A program made the position numbers and the translations under genes. Below the pieces are notes generated by a model, which saw nothing but the letters and a program-made list of their open reading frames with translations, searched no databases and was not told the origin of the DNA. This document shows positions 6,919-15,074 of a stretch of DNA of 64,000 bases, piece by piece. The stretch is from Marasmitruncus massiliensis (GTDB lineage: Bacteria > Bacillota > Clostridia > Oscillospirales > Ruminococcaceae), in the NCBI RefSeq assembly GCF_900186535.1, contig NZ_FYDE01000001.1, positions 1 through 64,000 of the forward strand. Direction: 5' to 3'. The stretch's first letter is position 1, and each line of letters begins with the position of its first letter.

Positions 6919-7013
6919 TAGAATACCCTTCTTTCTAAAAAAGTTTTTATCTCATGGGCTTATAAATCGTGCAATTGTCTATCTATAGTAGTTGTAAGCA
7001 AAAGGTAAAACAT

Positions 7014-7052
7014 TGCATAAGGATAAAAACAAAACCTTTTATTCTCTAAAAA
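7014..7052 (+). repeat. Remnant of the cargo leader region
   Basis: TTGCATAAGGATAAAAACAAAACC and TTTATTCTCTAAAAA closely resemble the cargo leader at about 3770-3811 (GCATAAGGGAAAAGAACAAA, ATTTATTCTCTCAAAAA). Here no promoter blocks, no cargo gene and no holin fragment remain, and lipoprotein 3 follows directly. It looks like the scar of a third cassette that lost its cargo. Confidence 0.55.
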
Positions 7053-7684
7053 ACTTCTTCATGAAAATTATTTAACCCATAGGATACATATTTGTAATTT
7101 CCGTCTTCTTCTAGTCGCAAGACTATATTTCCATCCCATGTAGCCAGATAATCTGTACTGTCTATATGCCCAATATATCTTATCGTTAATGAATCATCGG
7201 TTTGTTCGGCGCCCACTGTGTAGAGATCCACCGTAGTTCCAATCCCCCCCGACCAATAAGCATGCTTATCCGCGTCGTAATATTGAGATTTTCTGAGGTG
7301 CTCAGCTGTTACATCAAAATGCTTCTGTACAAATTGTTCCAGCACATCCTCAGGTATTAAAGGATTATTATATTCTTGATCTTTGGGCCAATCGGATGAA
7401 AATTCAACCTCATCTGTGGTTCCCATATAAATATAATAAACAACGAAAGCATCCGGATCTACTTTTTCCGCATCATCCCAAGATTCCCGTCCAATTTGAT
7501 ATGCAAATGGATCTACGTATTTACGATATTGTTTTAAACTTTGTGGAGTCTGGTCATCGTCTGCCATATTGCTTTCGCTTGTGCTGTTTTCCTCCAATGC
7601 AGCGGATTCCGATTGTATATTGCAGGCTGTCACCGTGATGATTAATAGTGAGAAACAGAAAATACTTAACCATTTTTTACTCAT
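7046..7684 (-). CDS. Lipoprotein 3, orphan member of the same set
   Basis: It has 212 residues with the same signal peptide and lipobox (VTAC) as lipoproteins 1 and 2, but a shorter linker. The body carries FVQKHFDVTAEHLRKSQYYD and YWSGGIGTT, most like lipoprotein 2. AGAAGG is present before the ATG. No cargo gene is convergent with it; only a leader remnant (7014-7052) remains. Orphan immunity genes left after loss of an effector are common in polymorphic toxin loci, so this layout supports the immunity reading without proving it. Confidence 0.65.
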   Translation of the reverse strand: MSKKWLSIFCFSLLIITVTACNIQSESAALEENSTSESNMADDDQTPQSLKQYRKYVDPFAYQIGRESWDDAEKVDPDAFVVYYIYMGTTDEVEFSSDWPKDQEYNNPLIPEDVLEQFVQKHFDVTAEHLRKSQYYDADKHAYWSGGIGTTVDLYTVGAEQTDDSLTIRYIGHIDSTDYLATWDGNIVLRLEEDGNYKYVSYGLNNFHEEVF

Positions 7685-7823
7685 TGAAATAACCTTCTTT
7701 CTAAAAAAGATATTTGATCCATACTCTATTCGACTTTTTTTAATTTTCTATATCATTTATAAAGGGCTTTTCTCTCTAAAATCCTACACTTATTTTTCGA
7801 AAACATCAAATCGCACAAAAAAC
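7577..7823 (-). repeat. Lipoprotein 5'-region repeat, copy 2
   Basis: Counterpart of 5096-5330: signal-peptide coding region and about 130 bases upstream of lipoprotein 3. The repeat probably carries the lipoprotein promoter. TATAAA-like sequence is present near 7755 on the minus strand, but no -35 is certain. Confidence 0.75.
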
Positions 7824-7831
7824 TGTTGCTG

Positions 7832-8123
7832 TGCTCGAATTTTATTGGCAGGTAAAAGTGTAGCAAAATGCCCCTAGAATCGGTTATTAAAGTAGGTAAC
7901 CATTCTGGAGGCATTTAATATAAAATGTGACTTATTTTGTCAACAATTCGTAAATGCGGTGTAAGTGAGACAATAAAACGCGTCAATTTTGCATTTTTTG
8001 ATCTTTATCAGAAAAATTGTGATACCCTTATAACAACAAATAAAAGAGGTGAGTCCATTGGGTCAGTGAATTTAATAAACATATTTTCTCATCCAAATAA
8101 AGAACTATCATTGATTTTGAAAC
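7832..8123. other. Intergenic stretch with an imperfect hairpin, no secure gene
   Basis: Inverted arms TGCCCCTAGAATCGGTTA (from 7868) and TAACCATTCTGGAGGCA (to 7914) form an imperfect stem of about 17 bp followed by TTTAATAT, a possible terminator. The rest is AT-rich. A 67-codon frame at 7937-8140 has no ribosome-binding site and no recognisable features, and I do not call it a gene. Confidence 0.4.
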
Positions 8124-8945
8124 TTGAAAGTAGTGGTTAAAATAAAACAATTTAACCGACAGGCGATCCTCCGGCTTTGTAGCTGTATCCTCTTCTGCTG
8201 CATATCAGCGGGCTGCGGCAAAAGTGAAGTTGCTAATAGCAGCGAAAGCAGCATTAGCCAGAACAGTGAACTATCCAGTTCAATAAAGTCCGATTTGCCT
8301 CTTGAAGAAATGGATTATGATGAATATTTTTCAAAAGAGCGTAAATGGATAGACGAATCACTAGCTGTTGATAATGGATATTTTTACGATGCGAAAGAGG
8401 ATGGTTCCGTTGTCAGATTTAAATTTAGTTTGACCAATGAGCAGATAGACCAAACAACCATTTCTGACCAATTAGGTTCAGTAAGCGATTATGCAGTGGT
8501 ATACGGGAAGCCCATATTTATTGTAGATCATCACAAAATCATTCAAACGGATGAGAATGGGGAAAATCAGCAATTTATTTATGAAGATCCATACCCCATC
8601 GACCACATCCTTGCAAGCCGCGAACTGATTTATTTTGTGAGAGAAAACTCAGATTTTACAATTTTACGGCTTCATAGAAAATCCGGTGTTGCAGACGAGC
8701 TCATCTCATCAACAGAAGAAATCTCCTCTTATCGGCCGCTTTCCAACTATACTATACGCTGGTCCGTATTTACAGAGGAATGGAAAGAATTTTTAAAGAC
8801 AGGTAAGCTATGGGAAGATGCGCCTCCTGGAATAGAACAAAGCAATAATTATTTTTATAATTCCAAGACTGGCGAGAAACGGGAAGTTGAAGATTCCGAT
8901 TACGACGCAGATGGGTTTTTCAAATACACCATTGAAGAAGATTGA
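8124..8945 (+). CDS. Lipoprotein of unknown function
   Basis: The 273-residue frame has a lipoprotein signal ending in SAGC (Cys about residue 31) and a Ser-rich linker. The C-terminal domain reads as repeated strands (YFYDAKEDGSVVRF, YAVVYGKPIFIV, LIYFVRENSDFTI), like beta-propeller or DUF5050-type sensor proteins. The start is weak: TTG at 8124 or GTG at 8133, neither with a good ribosome-binding site. The gene may therefore have lost its native 5' end in a rearrangement. It runs into the next lipoprotein gene with a 12-base gap. Function unknown. Confidence 0.6.
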   Translation: MKVVVKIKQFNRQAILRLCSCILFCCISAGCGKSEVANSSESSISQNSELSSSIKSDLPLEEMDYDEYFSKERKWIDESLAVDNGYFYDAKEDGSVVRFKFSLTNEQIDQTTISDQLGSVSDYAVVYGKPIFIVDHHKIIQTDENGENQQFIYEDPYPIDHILASRELIYFVRENSDFTILRLHRKSGVADELISSTEEISSYRPLSNYTIRWSVFTEEWKEFLKTGKLWEDAPPGIEQSNNYFYNSKTGEKREVEDSDYDADGFFKYTIEED

Positions 8946-8957
8946 TTTAACAATGAT

Positions 8958-9611
8958 ATGAAAAATTTATTTATTTCACTATTTTGCTTCACATTCTTAT
9001 TATCCGGTTGCGGCAGTCAAAGCGGCGATATACCGCGCATAAATAATTCTGATAATCGCAATTCATCTATTGCTCAGGAGAAAAAGCCGGTAGAGGGTTA
9101 TTCCATCGAGGAACTTGGTTTTGCAGTAAAGGCAGATAAAGATTTTATAGACCCTAATCTCGAACATCAATTGGAATCAGCCTATCTCACCATTACCGGC
9201 AATTCCGATTATATTATGGGAGACCTCACACAAGACGATCTCTTGGGTTCATTTACATATCTGTGCGTACTTACAGTGGAGACCAAGTTATCTGTGACCG
9301 AAATTCCGATTAGATATCTTCAGGGATTTAAGATTAACGATATAAAAGATGAGAACAGTCTAATCAAGGTGAAGTCAAATAACTACTCCTGGGAAGATTT
9401 AAAAGACTATAAAATTTATGAGGATTCTTCTATCGTCATTTTTGATTTTACTGATTTCATTATGACAGAATCATATAATGAATATCTTCTGCAATACAGC
9501 ACAGATCATTTAGACTATGATTTTTCTTGGACAAAAGCTGTTTATCAGTATTTTAATGAACATATAGGACAGTGCATCATTCCATCATCAGAAGAAGACG
9601 CAGGGAAGTAG
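8958..9611 (+). CDS. Lipoprotein, paralogue of the 9891 lipoprotein
   Basis: It has 217 residues, a short signal peptide and lipobox LSGC (Cys18). The mature domain contains IPIRYLQGFKIND, YKIYEDSSIVIFDFTDFI and a C-terminal YFNEHIGQCII. The corresponding parts of the protein at 9891 are IPIMYLQAFELAN, FIIYKDSDVVIYDFYNYI and AYFEKNISNLI, so the two are diverged paralogues. Its stop codon is followed immediately by a peptidase fragment, suggesting that it was once the partner of that peptidase. Function unknown; an immunity-type role is possible by analogy with 4383-7684. Confidence 0.65.
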   Translation: MKNLFISLFCFTFLLSGCGSQSGDIPRINNSDNRNSSIAQEKKPVEGYSIEELGFAVKADKDFIDPNLEHQLESAYLTITGNSDYIMGDLTQDDLLGSFTYLCVLTVETKLSVTEIPIRYLQGFKINDIKDENSLIKVKSNNYSWEDLKDYKIYEDSSIVIFDFTDFIMTESYNEYLLQYSTDHLDYDFSWTKAVYQYFNEHIGQCIIPSSEEDAGK

Positions 9612-9829
9612 TATGAAAATGTTGCGATTAACGCAACTGATAATGGAAATCCGGTTGTAATAAGAACTAATAAATGGAACAGTCACTATGTAGTTGCTTA
9701 TGGCTATTACATTACATCGGCAATGCAACTATATACATTCGTGATCCAGAGGGCGATTATAGAGCAGAAACCTTAGGACAATATTATAATAGTGGTGCAA
9801 TTGTACGTTCCTATGCTATAATTAAATAA
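9612..9829 (+). pseudogene. C-terminal fragment of a C39-like cysteine peptidase, frameshifted
   Basis: Starting at 9612 the frame reads ...NGNPVVIRTNKWNSHYVVAYGY, with the His of a C39-like/papain-type peptidase (HYVVAYGY). At about 9706 the frame is broken. The continuation in another frame reads YIGNATIYIRDPEGDYRAET and ends in SYAIIK at a TAA (9827-9829). Together these match the last ~70 residues of a Peptidase_C39_2-type domain. The catalytic Cys half is missing. A terminator follows. The fragment is probably the tail of a lost third effector, or of any secreted cysteine peptidase. Confidence 0.65.
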
Positions 9830-9837
9830 TTGACATA

Positions 9838-9874
9838 AATAAAGCGTTGGTGTCTAATCAACGCTTTATTTTAT
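9838..9874 (+). terminator. Rho-independent terminator after the peptidase remnant
   Basis: AATAAAGCGTTG, loop GTGTCTAAT, CAACGCTTTATT, then TTATC. It is still intact although the upstream gene is broken. Confidence 0.8.
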
Positions 9875-9890
9875 CTTGAGGGAAGGTATT

Positions 9891-10844
9891 ATGAGGAACT
9901 TTCAACTTTTTATGATAATCATATTGTCAATGTTGCTTTCTGGCTGTGGTGTCCATTCTGATGAAAAAGAAGAATTGCTTTCTGGCCAATCATTAGAAAA
10001 TGCTCACTATCTGATAAACATACCTGATAATGTTATTTTAGCTGATGATCTGACTTTATCTGCATCTAGCAGTATTATCTCTGTAAATCCCTCTGATTTG
10101 TATACAGATTCTTCGCTCAATGGAGATTATACAATTCTCGCTTTGAACTTTTGGGACTCCAATGGCTCTGAACCCATTCCGATTATGTATTTACAAGCCT
10201 TTGAATTAGCAAATCAAAGTTCTTCATGCACAATTAAAATCTGCGGGGAAAAATATTATTTAAACCAGTTGGAAACCTTCATTATCTATAAAGACTCTGA
10301 TGTTGTGATCTATGATTTTTATAACTATATTTACAAAAAGCCTTTTCAGACAGTTTTGAAGCAAATGATCGACAAAATAAATGATTCCATATCCGATCAA
10401 TTATCTGATTTAAGCGATTGGCCAGATGATAGAAAAAAACCGACAATGCTTAATTATAACGATTATCGCTATTTATTAGACGCTGAAGCATATTTTGAAA
10501 AAAACATCTCAAATCTAATAACTAAAAGTGATTCATCTGAAACACCCTTAGGCAACCCTGAAAACCCTATTGCAGAGGAGCCCTGGGAACCGGCACCTGA
10601 CGACCTAATAGATTCTTCATCAGAAGCACCCTTAGGCAGTCCTGAAAACCCTATTGCAGAGGAACCCTGGGAACCGGCACCTGACGACCTAATAGATTCT
10701 TCATCAGAAGCACCCTTAGGCAGTCCTGAAAACCCTATTGCAGAGGAACCCTGGGGACCAGTGCCTGACGACTTACTGAAATCATCCTCGCATAATTCAT
10801 CTCATACTTCGTCACTTCCAGATGATGAGCCGGTAGACCCTTAA
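9891..10844 (+). CDS. Lipoprotein with C-terminal 28-residue tandem repeats
   Basis: About 317 residues from ATG 9891, chosen for the GAGGGAAGG site 6 bases upstream. The lipobox is LSGC (about residue 20). The central domain (about 30-215) is a diverged paralogue of the 8958 lipoprotein. The C-terminal ~90 residues are nearly three copies of a 28-residue Pro/Glu-rich unit (PLGSPENPIAEEPWEPAPDD), then a Ser/His-rich tail. The Pro-rich tail could act as a wall-spanning stalk, or its length could vary between strains by slippage of the 84-bp unit. No enzymatic motif is visible. Confidence 0.7.
   Translation: MRNFQLFMIIILSMLLSGCGVHSDEKEELLSGQSLENAHYLINIPDNVILADDLTLSASSSIISVNPSDLYTDSSLNGDYTILALNFWDSNGSEPIPIMYLQAFELANQSSSCTIKICGEKYYLNQLETFIIYKDSDVVIYDFYNYIYKKPFQTVLKQMIDKINDSISDQLSDLSDWPDDRKKPTMLNYNDYRYLLDAEAYFEKNISNLITKSDSSETPLGNPENPIAEEPWEPAPDDLIDSSSEAPLGSPENPIAEEPWEPAPDDLIDSSSEAPLGSPENPIAEEPWGPVPDDLLKSSSHNSSHTSSLPDDEPVDP
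10534..10785 (+). repeat. 84-bp in-frame tandem repeat, about 3 copies
   Basis: The unit begins near TCATCTGAAACACCC. The GGCA[AC/GT]CCTGAAAACCC landmark recurs at 10551, 10635 and 10719, exactly 84 bases apart. Copies 1 and 2 are almost identical in their 3' part and copy 3 decays at its end (GGACCAGTGCC). Confidence 0.9.
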
Positions 10845-10888
10845 CGATATTGTTTAGAAAATTGAAGCTTTAAAATAAAGGACATATC

Positions 10889-11494
10889 ATGAAAATAAAT
10901 ATTAAAAGAACTATATCTCTCGCACTGGTCCTATTGTTTGCGATTTCTTTTGGAACAGTCATATCCGCCGCAGACGTTCCTGTTGCATCTGACAGGATTA
11001 CCGTCAGCGGTGACTCCGTTCATTTTTTTGACAATGACAGTCAAAAATCAGTGTCCAAATCAATCGGCGATAAAGATATCACAGTCTTAATAGATAAAGA
11101 AAATGATCTGTGTATCTGTTTTTTTGATCAAGAGAACGCTTACCGGACTTATACGCTTGGAAAACAAACTTTACTTGAGGTCTCGGGCACCTTCAATTCC
11201 TTAACCATTTTAGACAGCGGCAGCAATAGCAGCCCTCTTTTGAATGTCCGCATGGCTTCGGATTGCACGGTAGACACGGTAACCGCTTCATCCTCGGGGA
11301 AAGCAGAGGTATGGGGAGCGGTTACTACGCTAAATGTAATGTCTGAGAAGCAGGCTGTTTCGATATTGGGACAAGTAAAAACTTTAAATGTATCCTCTGC
11401 AAAGGAAATTGCGATTGAGAAAAATGCTGAAGTTGAAGCCCGTAACGTGATGGATGCTTCTGCTAAAATCACTACCTTTGCTCTCATTGTATAA
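10889..11494 (+). CDS. Exported protein, probable beta-helix, unknown function
   Basis: The 201-residue protein has a signal peptide (KRTISLALVLLFAISFG, cleavage near VISA-AD at about residue 28). The C-terminal half is a series of short regular strands (LLEVSGTFNSLTIL, TVDTVTASSSGKAEVWGAV, KTLNVSSAKEIAIEKNAEV) like a small right-handed beta-solenoid. AAAGGA lies before the ATG. It carries no lipobox or wall anchor, and ends at a terminator. Its spacing of 44 bases after the previous lipoprotein allows co-transcription. Family not recognised. Confidence 0.7.
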   Translation: MKINIKRTISLALVLLFAISFGTVISAADVPVASDRITVSGDSVHFFDNDSQKSVSKSIGDKDITVLIDKENDLCICFFDQENAYRTYTLGKQTLLEVSGTFNSLTILDSGSNSSPLLNVRMASDCTVDTVTASSSGKAEVWGAVTTLNVMSEKQAVSILGQVKTLNVSSAKEIAIEKNAEVEARNVMDASAKITTFALIV

Positions 11495-11528
11495 TCTGAT
11501 CATAAACGGTCCGGTGACAGACAGAAGC

Positions 11529-11562
11529 CAAAAACGAGCCTCTCGATGGAGACTCGTTTTTA
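11529..11562 (+). terminator. Rho-independent terminator
   Basis: AAAACGAG-C-CTC, loop, GAG-A-CTCGTTTT, one internal mismatch, flanked by A and T runs. Confidence 0.8.
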
Positions 11563-11720
11563 GCGCCTTACAGCGGTAATGTAACCTTCGCAAAAAGTAT
11601 ACACTTTTTTCACAATTCCGTCACATTAATGCCTTATTTCAATCACGCTGGCTTTTTACACTGAATACAAGATGGTTAAATATCATATTTTAATATAGTA
11701 CCTTTAAGGAGGGTTTTTAT

Positions 11721-14700
11721 ATGCGACGAATTATTTCCATGGTGCTTGCCGCTGTCATGGCCGCGGGATATCTGTCCGTCGGCGTACTCGCCTTTTCCCC
11801 AAGGGGGCATTCGCGCTTTAGCGGTACTTCCCGCCGGCAGGCACTGACCAGCAGTTCCCTGCCAACCGACACGGAGGGAACCGGTGCCGCAAGTTCAGAA
11901 GTTTCCTCCTCTGAGCCCTCATCCTCGGAAGCATCTTCCTCTTCAGCTGAATCCTCTTCTTCGGAAGCATCCTCCACGCAGGCAAGGTCTTTCCTGTCGC
12001 TCCTGACCGCTCAGTTGAACGAGTCTCTTGAACCCTGCACAGTTACCTATTCGGTTGGAGCGGGCGGTACCCTCTACCTGAATGATATGGCTTATACCGC
12101 CTCCGGAAGCATAGAGGTGGAAAACGGGGCATCCCTTTCTGTCTCGGCAACTGCGGACACCGGATATTCGCTTGGCTCTCTGCTGATCAATTCCGAGCCT
12201 TATTCCATCCCGACCACCTATAAAATCACATCGGGAACCAGTATTTCCGCCGCGTTCCTGCCTGTAGACATCGATAGCAGTTCTTCTGCGCCGTCCTCCT
12301 CAGAGGACGACAGCAGCCCTTCCACTCCATCTTCCCCAGAAGACAACACTAGTTCTTCCACATCGGCTTCTTGGGAAGACGAGACAGTCGTTTATCCCAT
12401 AACGTATAACAATCCGGACAACGGCGTTTTGTCTGTGACCAGCGGGGACTCTTTAGTCCCGTCCGGCAACGCTCTGGAGACCGGAAGCTCGGTTGCAATC
12501 ACGGCCACCCCTGCGGACGGCTATGAACTGGAATCCCTAACCGTTAATGGTGCGGCAATCAATAATGGTGACAGCTACACGATCGACTCCACCACAACAG
12601 TTTTCGCCTCCTTTGCGGAAGAAGAAACATCTTATACCATCACATTTACAGAAAGCTCTGCTTTTGGGAATCTGACCGTAACGCATAACGGTTTGCCTGT
12701 TTCATCCGGCACGAGTCTGCCTGAAAACGCGGCTGTTACGATTACAGCCACTCCCGTGGATGGCTATGAACTGGCGTCCTTAACCGTCAACGGTACGGCA
12801 ATCAATAATGGCGACAGCTACACGATCAACTCCGCCACAACAGTTTCCGCATCTTTCACGAAAAAAGAAGTATCTTACACTGTCACATTTACAGAAAGTT
12901 CTGCTTATGGGAATCTGGCCGTAACTCATAACGGTTCGTCTGTTTCATCCGGCACGAGTCTGCCTGAAAACGCGGCTATTACGATTACGGCCACCCCCGC
13001 GGATGGCTATGCATTTTCTTTCATGCGGATTAACGGAACGAATTACACGAACAGCAGCGTTTCCTATACCCTCACAGGTGACACTGCCATTTCTGCGACT
13101 TTTTCAACGTCGCTTCCTCCAACAAATACAGAAACCACCGCTTCCTCCTATAATGTGACCGTACCGACGGTCTCAAACGGCACGCTGTCGGTCCGCGGAT
13201 ATGTAGGAGGGATTTACAAAACCTTGACAGCCGGAACCACTGTGGTTGATGCGGACAGCACGCTCACCGTCACCGCGGACGCGAATTCCGGTTACAGGCT
13301 GACCTATCTGGCAATCGGCGGCTCCACCTGGTCGCCCAATACCTCCTCCGCATACACGCAGTCGGCCACAGTTACCGCCGATACTGCCATTACGGCAACC
13401 TTCACGGCAATTTCCTACACCGGCAGCACGGGTTATGTCACCCAGCCAATTGCCGTCTATGACGAAGACGGTGAAACTTTAGAGGATAATTCCGGAGACA
13501 ATTGTGAAATTGACGACATCGCCTCCAACGGAAGGCTGACTCTGGACGGCCTGCTGCCCAATCAAACCTTCTATATCAAGCTGGGCGAAACCGGAAATGA
13601 TCTGGCCACTATTTTAAGCGACGGCGATACCGCAACCGCTAGCCAACTGGCAGATGACGACTTGTTCAAACTCTCCATTGATAAAGACGGCAGCGGAAAA
13701 TCCCTGATCAGTTCGATTACGCAGGTCGGCGAAAAGCGGCTGGACGGCGACAGCGTACGGGGCAGTTACCTGAAAGTAGTACTGAAAGACTCCACCACCA
13801 CCGATGAGCTGAAAGCCACCGCGGAAATTACGTTTAAGGCAAGAAAGACACTCTCCACATCCGACGGGGATGAAGGCACGTGGGATTCCGGCGAATACGC
13901 CGTTTTGGATCTCGTGATGTGGATCAACAATTCCGAAATCAGTGGTTCCGACGGCGAAGCGGACACCGGCGACAGCGTCTATTTCTCCCCCGAATCCGAT
14001 GAGGTCAACACCTTTATCTGGGGTGACGACCGCGCGGCAATCGAGTTTACCGCCGATGATGACGCCGAAGACTTTTACGCCCGTCTGTCCACCAAGAGCG
14101 ATGTGGACATCTACACCGAATACGGCGACCCTGTGGACGCAGACCTGTGGTTCTACAATTTTGTAGGGAACCCAACCGTTCCCAGTACCTCCCGCGCCGC
14201 CCTGACGTTGGGCATCCCGTGGGATGAGGACGACGACGATTATCCGGATCCTGAGGACTGTTATATTTACGAGCTGGACAGTGACGGCTATCTTTCGGAT
14301 GTAACCGAGCGGTTCACCTATTCCGAGGACAGCTATGCCATTGACGGCTGGACAGTCAAAACCCGGGTACTGGGCACCTATATCGTTTCTGACACCGAGC
14401 TGGACGTCTATTCCCAGGATTATGAAGTCGAGTATGTGGAGGAAGACGATGATACTGCTGCGGACGACCTGGCAGACGACTATGAGTCTATGGTCAAGGT
14501 GAACCCCTCTACCGGAAACGGCGGATACTCCTATACACCGGTCACTGTGCCCGCGGCCACAGAAAGCACACAGGCTGAGGAAACTTCCAACATTAAAATT
14601 ACTAACGACAATCCGGATCTGAAATCAGTCGGCCTTTCGGATGCGGATCCGGACAGCGGGAATGCAGAGCGTACTGCACAGGAAGATACCTTCCCGTGGG

Positions 14701-14783
14701 CCGGCGCGCTGATTGCAACCGTGCTGGTTCTGGCAAGCAGTATTACCGGAGGATATTTCCTCTACCGCCGCATGCATCAATAA
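11721..14783 (+). CDS. Large membrane-anchored surface protein with InlB-type B repeats
   Basis: It has 1020 residues: signal peptide (1-24), Ser/Glu-rich linker (about 40-90), and at least five 70-80-residue beta modules between about 100 and 570. These carry VTITATPxDGYELxSLTVNG and NGDSYTINSATTVSASF, matching the divergent InlB B-repeat/bacterial-repeat families. A unique region of about 370 residues follows (580-950), acidic and Asp-rich (WDEDDDDYPDPEDC). One membrane segment near 993-1013 (AGALIATVLVLASSITGGYFL) ends in a basic YRRMHQ tail. There is no LPxTG, so it is held by the membrane helix rather than by sortase. AAGGAGGG precedes the ATG. It is probably an adhesin or wall-spanning scaffold; ligand unknown. 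Confidence 0.8.
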   Translation: MRRIISMVLAAVMAAGYLSVGVLAFSPRGHSRFSGTSRRQALTSSSLPTDTEGTGAASSEVSSSEPSSSEASSSSAESSSSEASSTQARSFLSLLTAQLNESLEPCTVTYSVGAGGTLYLNDMAYTASGSIEVENGASLSVSATADTGYSLGSLLINSEPYSIPTTYKITSGTSISAAFLPVDIDSSSSAPSSSEDDSSPSTPSSPEDNTSSSTSASWEDETVVYPITYNNPDNGVLSVTSGDSLVPSGNALETGSSVAITATPADGYELESLTVNGAAINNGDSYTIDSTTTVFASFAEEETSYTITFTESSAFGNLTVTHNGLPVSSGTSLPENAAVTITATPVDGYELASLTVNGTAINNGDSYTINSATTVSASFTKKEVSYTVTFTESSAYGNLAVTHNGSSVSSGTSLPENAAITITATPADGYAFSFMRINGTNYTNSSVSYTLTGDTAISATFSTSLPPTNTETTASSYNVTVPTVSNGTLSVRGYVGGIYKTLTAGTTVVDADSTLTVTADANSGYRLTYLAIGGSTWSPNTSSAYTQSATVTADTAITATFTAISYTGSTGYVTQPIAVYDEDGETLEDNSGDNCEIDDIASNGRLTLDGLLPNQTFYIKLGETGNDLATILSDGDTATASQLADDDLFKLSIDKDGSGKSLISSITQVGEKRLDGDSVRGSYLKVVLKDSTTTDELKATAEITFKARKTLSTSDGDEGTWDSGEYAVLDLVMWINNSEISGSDGEADTGDSVYFSPESDEVNTFIWGDDRAAIEFTADDDAEDFYARLSTKSDVDIYTEYGDPVDADLWFYNFVGNPTVPSTSRAALTLGIPWDEDDDDYPDPEDCYIYELDSDGYLSDVTERFTYSEDSYAIDGWTVKTRVLGTYIVSDTELDVYSQDYEVEYVEEDDDTAADDLADDYESMVKVNPSTGNGGYSYTPVTVPAATESTQAEETSNIKITNDNPDLKSVGLSDADPDSGNAERTAQEDTFPWAGALIATVLVLASSITGGYFLYRRMHQ
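12630..13009 (+). repeat. Internal 243-bp direct repeat in the surface-protein gene
   Basis: 12630-12766 and 12873-13009 are about 90 percent identical (243-base offset) and encode successive B-repeat modules. Near-identity at third codon positions points to recent duplication or gene conversion. Confidence 0.8.
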
Positions 14784-14863
14784 CAAGTATCAAATCAACA
14801 AGTATCAAATCAACAAGTATCAAATCAACAAGTATCAAATCAACAAGTATCAAATCAACAAGT
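14782..14863 (+). repeat. 15-bp tandem repeat, five perfect copies, after the stop codon
   Basis: AACAAGTATCAAATC is repeated five times without change (14782-14856), then a partial AACAAGT runs into the terminator. The first copy overlaps the TAA stop. All copies are free of stop codons in one other frame (Asn-Lys-Tyr-Gln-Ile), but no gene reads there. Confidence 0.95.
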
Positions 14864-14901
14864 GGGGCCGGCGAAACGCCGGCCCCACTTTTATTTATTT
14901 T
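14862..14901 (+). terminator. GC-rich terminator of the surface-protein gene
   Basis: GTGGGGCCGGCG-AAA-CGCCGGCCCCAC, a 12-bp perfect stem, followed by TTTTATTTATTTT. Confidence 0.95.
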
Positions 14902-14916
14902 CAACAAAACCATTGA

Positions 14917-14955
14917 ACCCTCCACTGTGTGAATCGGTGGAGGGATTTTTTTAGG
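14917..14955 (+). terminator. Second terminator
   Basis: CCCTCCAC, loop, GTGGAGGG, ATTTTTTT. It lies just after the first terminator. The remaining ~120 bases to the GntR gene end at 15075 show nothing clear. Confidence 0.75.
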
Positions 14956-15074
14956 TCTTCATAACTACAAGTATCTACAAAGACTTCACTGATCCCACAA
15001 ACGATGTATACAACATTCGACAGCGTTTTCATCTGTCCCGATCGGGAAAATGACCCTGCGATTCAAAAGCAGTT

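Noticed and set aside
7937-8140. 67-codon open frame
   Set aside because: No ribosome-binding site, no recognisable composition, and it overlaps the start of the next lipoprotein; probably a chance frame.
14782-14863. CRISPR array
   Set aside because: The 15-bp units are directly adjacent with no spacers; it is a simple tandem repeat.
14713-14916. Reading frame through the 15-bp repeats (Asn-Lys-Tyr-Gln-Ile repeats)
   Set aside because: It overlaps the 3' end of the surface-protein gene in another frame, runs through the terminator hairpin, and has no ribosome-binding site.
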